DNA of 64,000 nucleotides from Rhodobacteraceae bacterium M385 (GTDB lineage Bacteria > Pseudomonadota > Alphaproteobacteria > Rhodobacterales > Rhodobacteraceae): contig CP081102.1 of NCBI GenBank assembly GCA_025141835.1, forward strand, positions 3,100,001 to 3,164,000, written 5' to 3'. The translations under genes and the position numbers were made by a program. Within the stretch, counting starts at the first letter, position 1. Each line of letters opens with the position of its first letter. This document shows positions 62,353-64,000 of the stretch, piece by piece. The notes beneath the pieces were generated by a model. That model did no database searches. It worked only from the letters and a program-made list of their open reading frames with translations, and was not told the origin of the DNA.

Positions 62353-63279
62353 ATGCCAAATTTTCTCGACATCCACACCACAGACCCTGCCGCCCTGCGC
62401 GATATCCTTTCCAGCGCCACCCAGATGAAAACGGCCCGGGGCACCCGTCCCAAGGGCACGCCCGACGATGACCTCCCCCTTGAGGGCCATGTCGTTGCGC
62501 TGATCTTCGAGAAGCCCTCGACCCGGACACGAGTGTCCTTTGACGTGGGCGTACGACAGATGGGCGGCACGTCCCTCGTGCTATCAGGCGCGGAAATGCA
62601 GCTCGGGCACGGCGAAACCATCGCCGACACCGCCCGTGTCCTGTCTCGCTATGTGGATCTCATCATGATCCGTACCTTCGGCGAGGATATCCTTCATGAG
62701 ATGGCCGAACACGCCACAGTGCCGGTCATCAACGGCCTGACCGATAATTCACACCCCTGCCAGATCATGGCCGATGTGATGACGTTTGAAGAACATCGCG
62801 GCCCGATCAAGGGCAAGCGCGTGGCGTGGATGGGCGACGGCAACAACGTCGCGCAAAGCTTCCTCCATGCGGCTGCCTCCTTTGGGTTCGATTTCACCTT
62901 CTCTGGCCCCGCCCAACTTGACCCGCAGGACGCGCTGATCGGTACGGTGCGCAAAGCGGGCCAAGACGTTCGGATTGAGCGTGACCCCGCCAAAGCCGTC
63001 GCCGATGCCGACCTTGTGGTGACCGATACCTGGGTCTCCATGGGCGATGCCGAAAGCTCTCGTCAGCGCCGCCACAACCTTCTGCGCCCCTATCAGGTGA
63101 ACGAGCGTTTGATGGAAGCCGCCCCTGACCATGCGATGGTCATGCACTGCCTGCCCGCGCACCGGGGCGAGGAAGTCACCGACGCCATTCTCGACGGCCC
63201 CCGCTCTGTTGTCTTTGACGAGGCCGAGAACCGCCTGCACGCCCAAAAGGCGATCATGCGTTGGTGCCTGGGCGCTTGA
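62353..63279 (+). CDS. argF: ornithine carbamoyltransferase
   Basis: ArgF forms citrulline from ornithine and carbamoyl phosphate, the product of carB. The 308-residue protein has the carbamoyl-phosphate motif STRTRVSFDVG, the HPCQ loop (NSHPCQIM) and the ornithine loop HCLPAHRGEE. Length is normal. It is the second gene of argD-argF. Confidence 0.97.
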   Translation: MPNFLDIHTTDPAALRDILSSATQMKTARGTRPKGTPDDDLPLEGHVVALIFEKPSTRTRVSFDVGVRQMGGTSLVLSGAEMQLGHGETIADTARVLSRYVDLIMIRTFGEDILHEMAEHATVPVINGLTDNSHPCQIMADVMTFEEHRGPIKGKRVAWMGDGNNVAQSFLHAAASFGFDFTFSGPAQLDPQDALIGTVRKAGQDVRIERDPAKAVADADLVVTDTWVSMGDAESSRQRRHNLLRPYQVNERLMEAAPDHAMVMHCLPAHRGEEVTDAILDGPRSVVFDEAENRLHAQKAIMRWCLGA

Positions 63280-64000
63280 TCAGACTATAGCGCGGGGCGG
63301 GTTTTCACCTTCCATTGTGGGGGCGTGGTAGGCCGTCAATTCAGGCTCCAGCCGCTTGAGGCTGCCGGGGCGATAGGGTTTGAAGCCTGCGCTCTTGGCC
63401 TCCATCGTCCAACGTTGGTGCACCGCCGGGTGGACTTCATCCAGCCTCATGGGCCCTGCGCGATCCACCTTTCGCCACCGCATCAGACGCTGGATGATCG
63501 ATGGCCGGGGGTTGCTGAAATTATGCAACGGCCCGGTGGGGTCTTGCGCGGCGCGGATGGCGTCCATCCGGGTCGGGTCCAACGCAAGCCCCGCCGCATG
63601 CGCGCCCGCTGCGATCCATTCCAACGTGATGTTGGACAGGTCCAAGATATCGCCACCGCCGCCCACAGAGCCATGATCCCCGGCGAAGAACTTCTCTTGG
63701 TAGGGGGCGACATCTTTGGTGCGACCGGCGTTCAGACGGTCCAGATTGTCCCACCTTGTGGGCGCAAAGCTTGGGCGCAATTCATCTAATGCAATGGCGT
63801 GACGGGCGGCGCGCACAAGGCTCGACAGGTCGGCATCGTGAAAGCTGTAACTCCCCCCATTGAGCAGCGAGGCCAGCTTCAAATGGTTCGGTACACCCAA
63901 CGCACCCACCGTGTCCCATACCCCAAGATAGGCGATGTTGATAAGCGGCGCCTCGGGCATCCCTTGGGCGGCGCGGTAGGCTGCTTCTGCGGCACTGGTA
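63280..64000 (-). CDS. DUF2235 (Tle1-like) hydrolase domain protein, partial
   Basis: The gene runs off the window end; about 240 C-terminal residues are visible. The AYLGVWDTVGALGVP stretch and later KFFAGDHGSVGGGGD resemble the DUF2235 alpha/beta-hydrolase family, which includes type VI secretion phospholipase effectors of the Tle1 type. The catalytic Ser motif would lie upstream, outside the window. No secretion or immunity partner is visible here, so an effector role cannot be claimed. The frame continues open past 63960 (SAAEAAYRAAQG). Confidence 0.75.
   Translation of the reverse strand, partial: TSAAEAAYRAAQGMPEAPLINIAYLGVWDTVGALGVPNHLKLASLLNGGSYSFHDADLSSLVRAARHAIALDELRPSFAPTRWDNLDRLNAGRTKDVAPYQEKFFAGDHGSVGGGGDILDLSNITLEWIAAGAHAAGLALDPTRMDAIRAAQDPTGPLHNFSNPRPSIIQRLMRWRKVDRAGPMRLDEVHPAVHQRWTMEAKSAGFKPYRPGSLKRLEPELTAYHAPTMEGENPPRAIV

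Noticed and set aside
63280..64000. Type VI secretion effector module
   Set aside because: The DUF2235 domain occurs in such effectors, but no vgrG, hcp, PAAR or immunity-like gene is visible, and the gene is cut by the window end.

Overview
This window looks like a chromosomal segment of a marine alphaproteobacterium of the Rhodobacteraceae (Roseobacter group). The evidence is the high GC content, a prolyl-tRNA synthetase without the editing insertion, an ATP synthase F1 operon (atpHAGDC) separated from the F0 genes, family-typical proteins (DUF1194, DUF2125, DUF817, H-type lectin, a MotA/MotB-like coiled-coil pair) and close gene order such as surE-pcm-nlpD, DUF484-xerC and hisC-tyrC. About 64 protein genes are supported. 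I found no rRNA, tRNA, CRISPR array, insertion sequence or prophage.

Layout. 1-2.1 kb: end of a DUF817 membrane protein, glyoxalase I and a DUF1194 exported protein. 1.7-5.8 kb (minus): yajC-secD-secF, a TauE/SafE permease and an Mth938-like gene in one overlapping run. 6.1-14.6 kb (plus): serS, a TspO-like membrane protein, surE-pcm-nlpD-like and carB. 14.6-16.3 kb: a small accessory patch with a three-way-junction inverted repeat, an AT-richer two-TM protein, a PIN/RHH toxin-antitoxin pair and an orphan BrnA-like gene. 16.3-18.8 kb: two tandem secreted trypsin-like proteases. 18.9-26.4 kb (minus): proS with two tiny membrane-protein genes, then a perM/AI-2E-hdaA-ppk-ppx run linking polyphosphate metabolism to a DnaA-regulator homologue. 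26.6-31.2 kb: hydrolase, DsbA-like isomerase, prs, a membrane protein, and a lectin/glycosyltransferase pair whose glycosyltransferase carries an in-frame TGA near its apparent start. 31.3-36.3 kb (minus): atpHAGDC. 36.6-42.4 kb: flavodoxin, methyltransferase, gloB, clpA and a catalytically intact M23 peptidase. 42.4-46 kb (minus): an ExbB/MotA-like protein and a 799-residue MotB/OmpA-like protein with a very long periplasmic coiled coil. 46-53 kb: chaC, DUF2125, extensin-like, tyrC-hisC, priA. 53-58 kb: transaldolase-type aldolase, fasciclin, exported MsrB, DUF484-xerC, phosphatidylcholine synthase, suhB. 58.5-64 kb: metR/metF divergent pair, thioesterase, argD-argF, and the start of a DUF2235 protein.

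Most of the window is core metabolism: protein export, translation, pyrimidine/arginine precursor (carB, argD, argF), methionine (metR, metF), aromatic amino acid and histidine (tyrC, hisC), phosphate (ppk, ppx), energy (ATP synthase) and envelope maintenance. The points most worth a second look are the motor-like pair at 42.4-46 kb, the interrupted glycosyltransferase, the structured repeats between genes (three-way junction after carB, twin TTGCAA-centred palindromes, a five-copy 3'-end repeat family), the two tiny membrane-protein genes, and the TGTACGC triplet next to the orphan BrnA-like gene. I did not find a clear complete novel defence or biosynthetic system.
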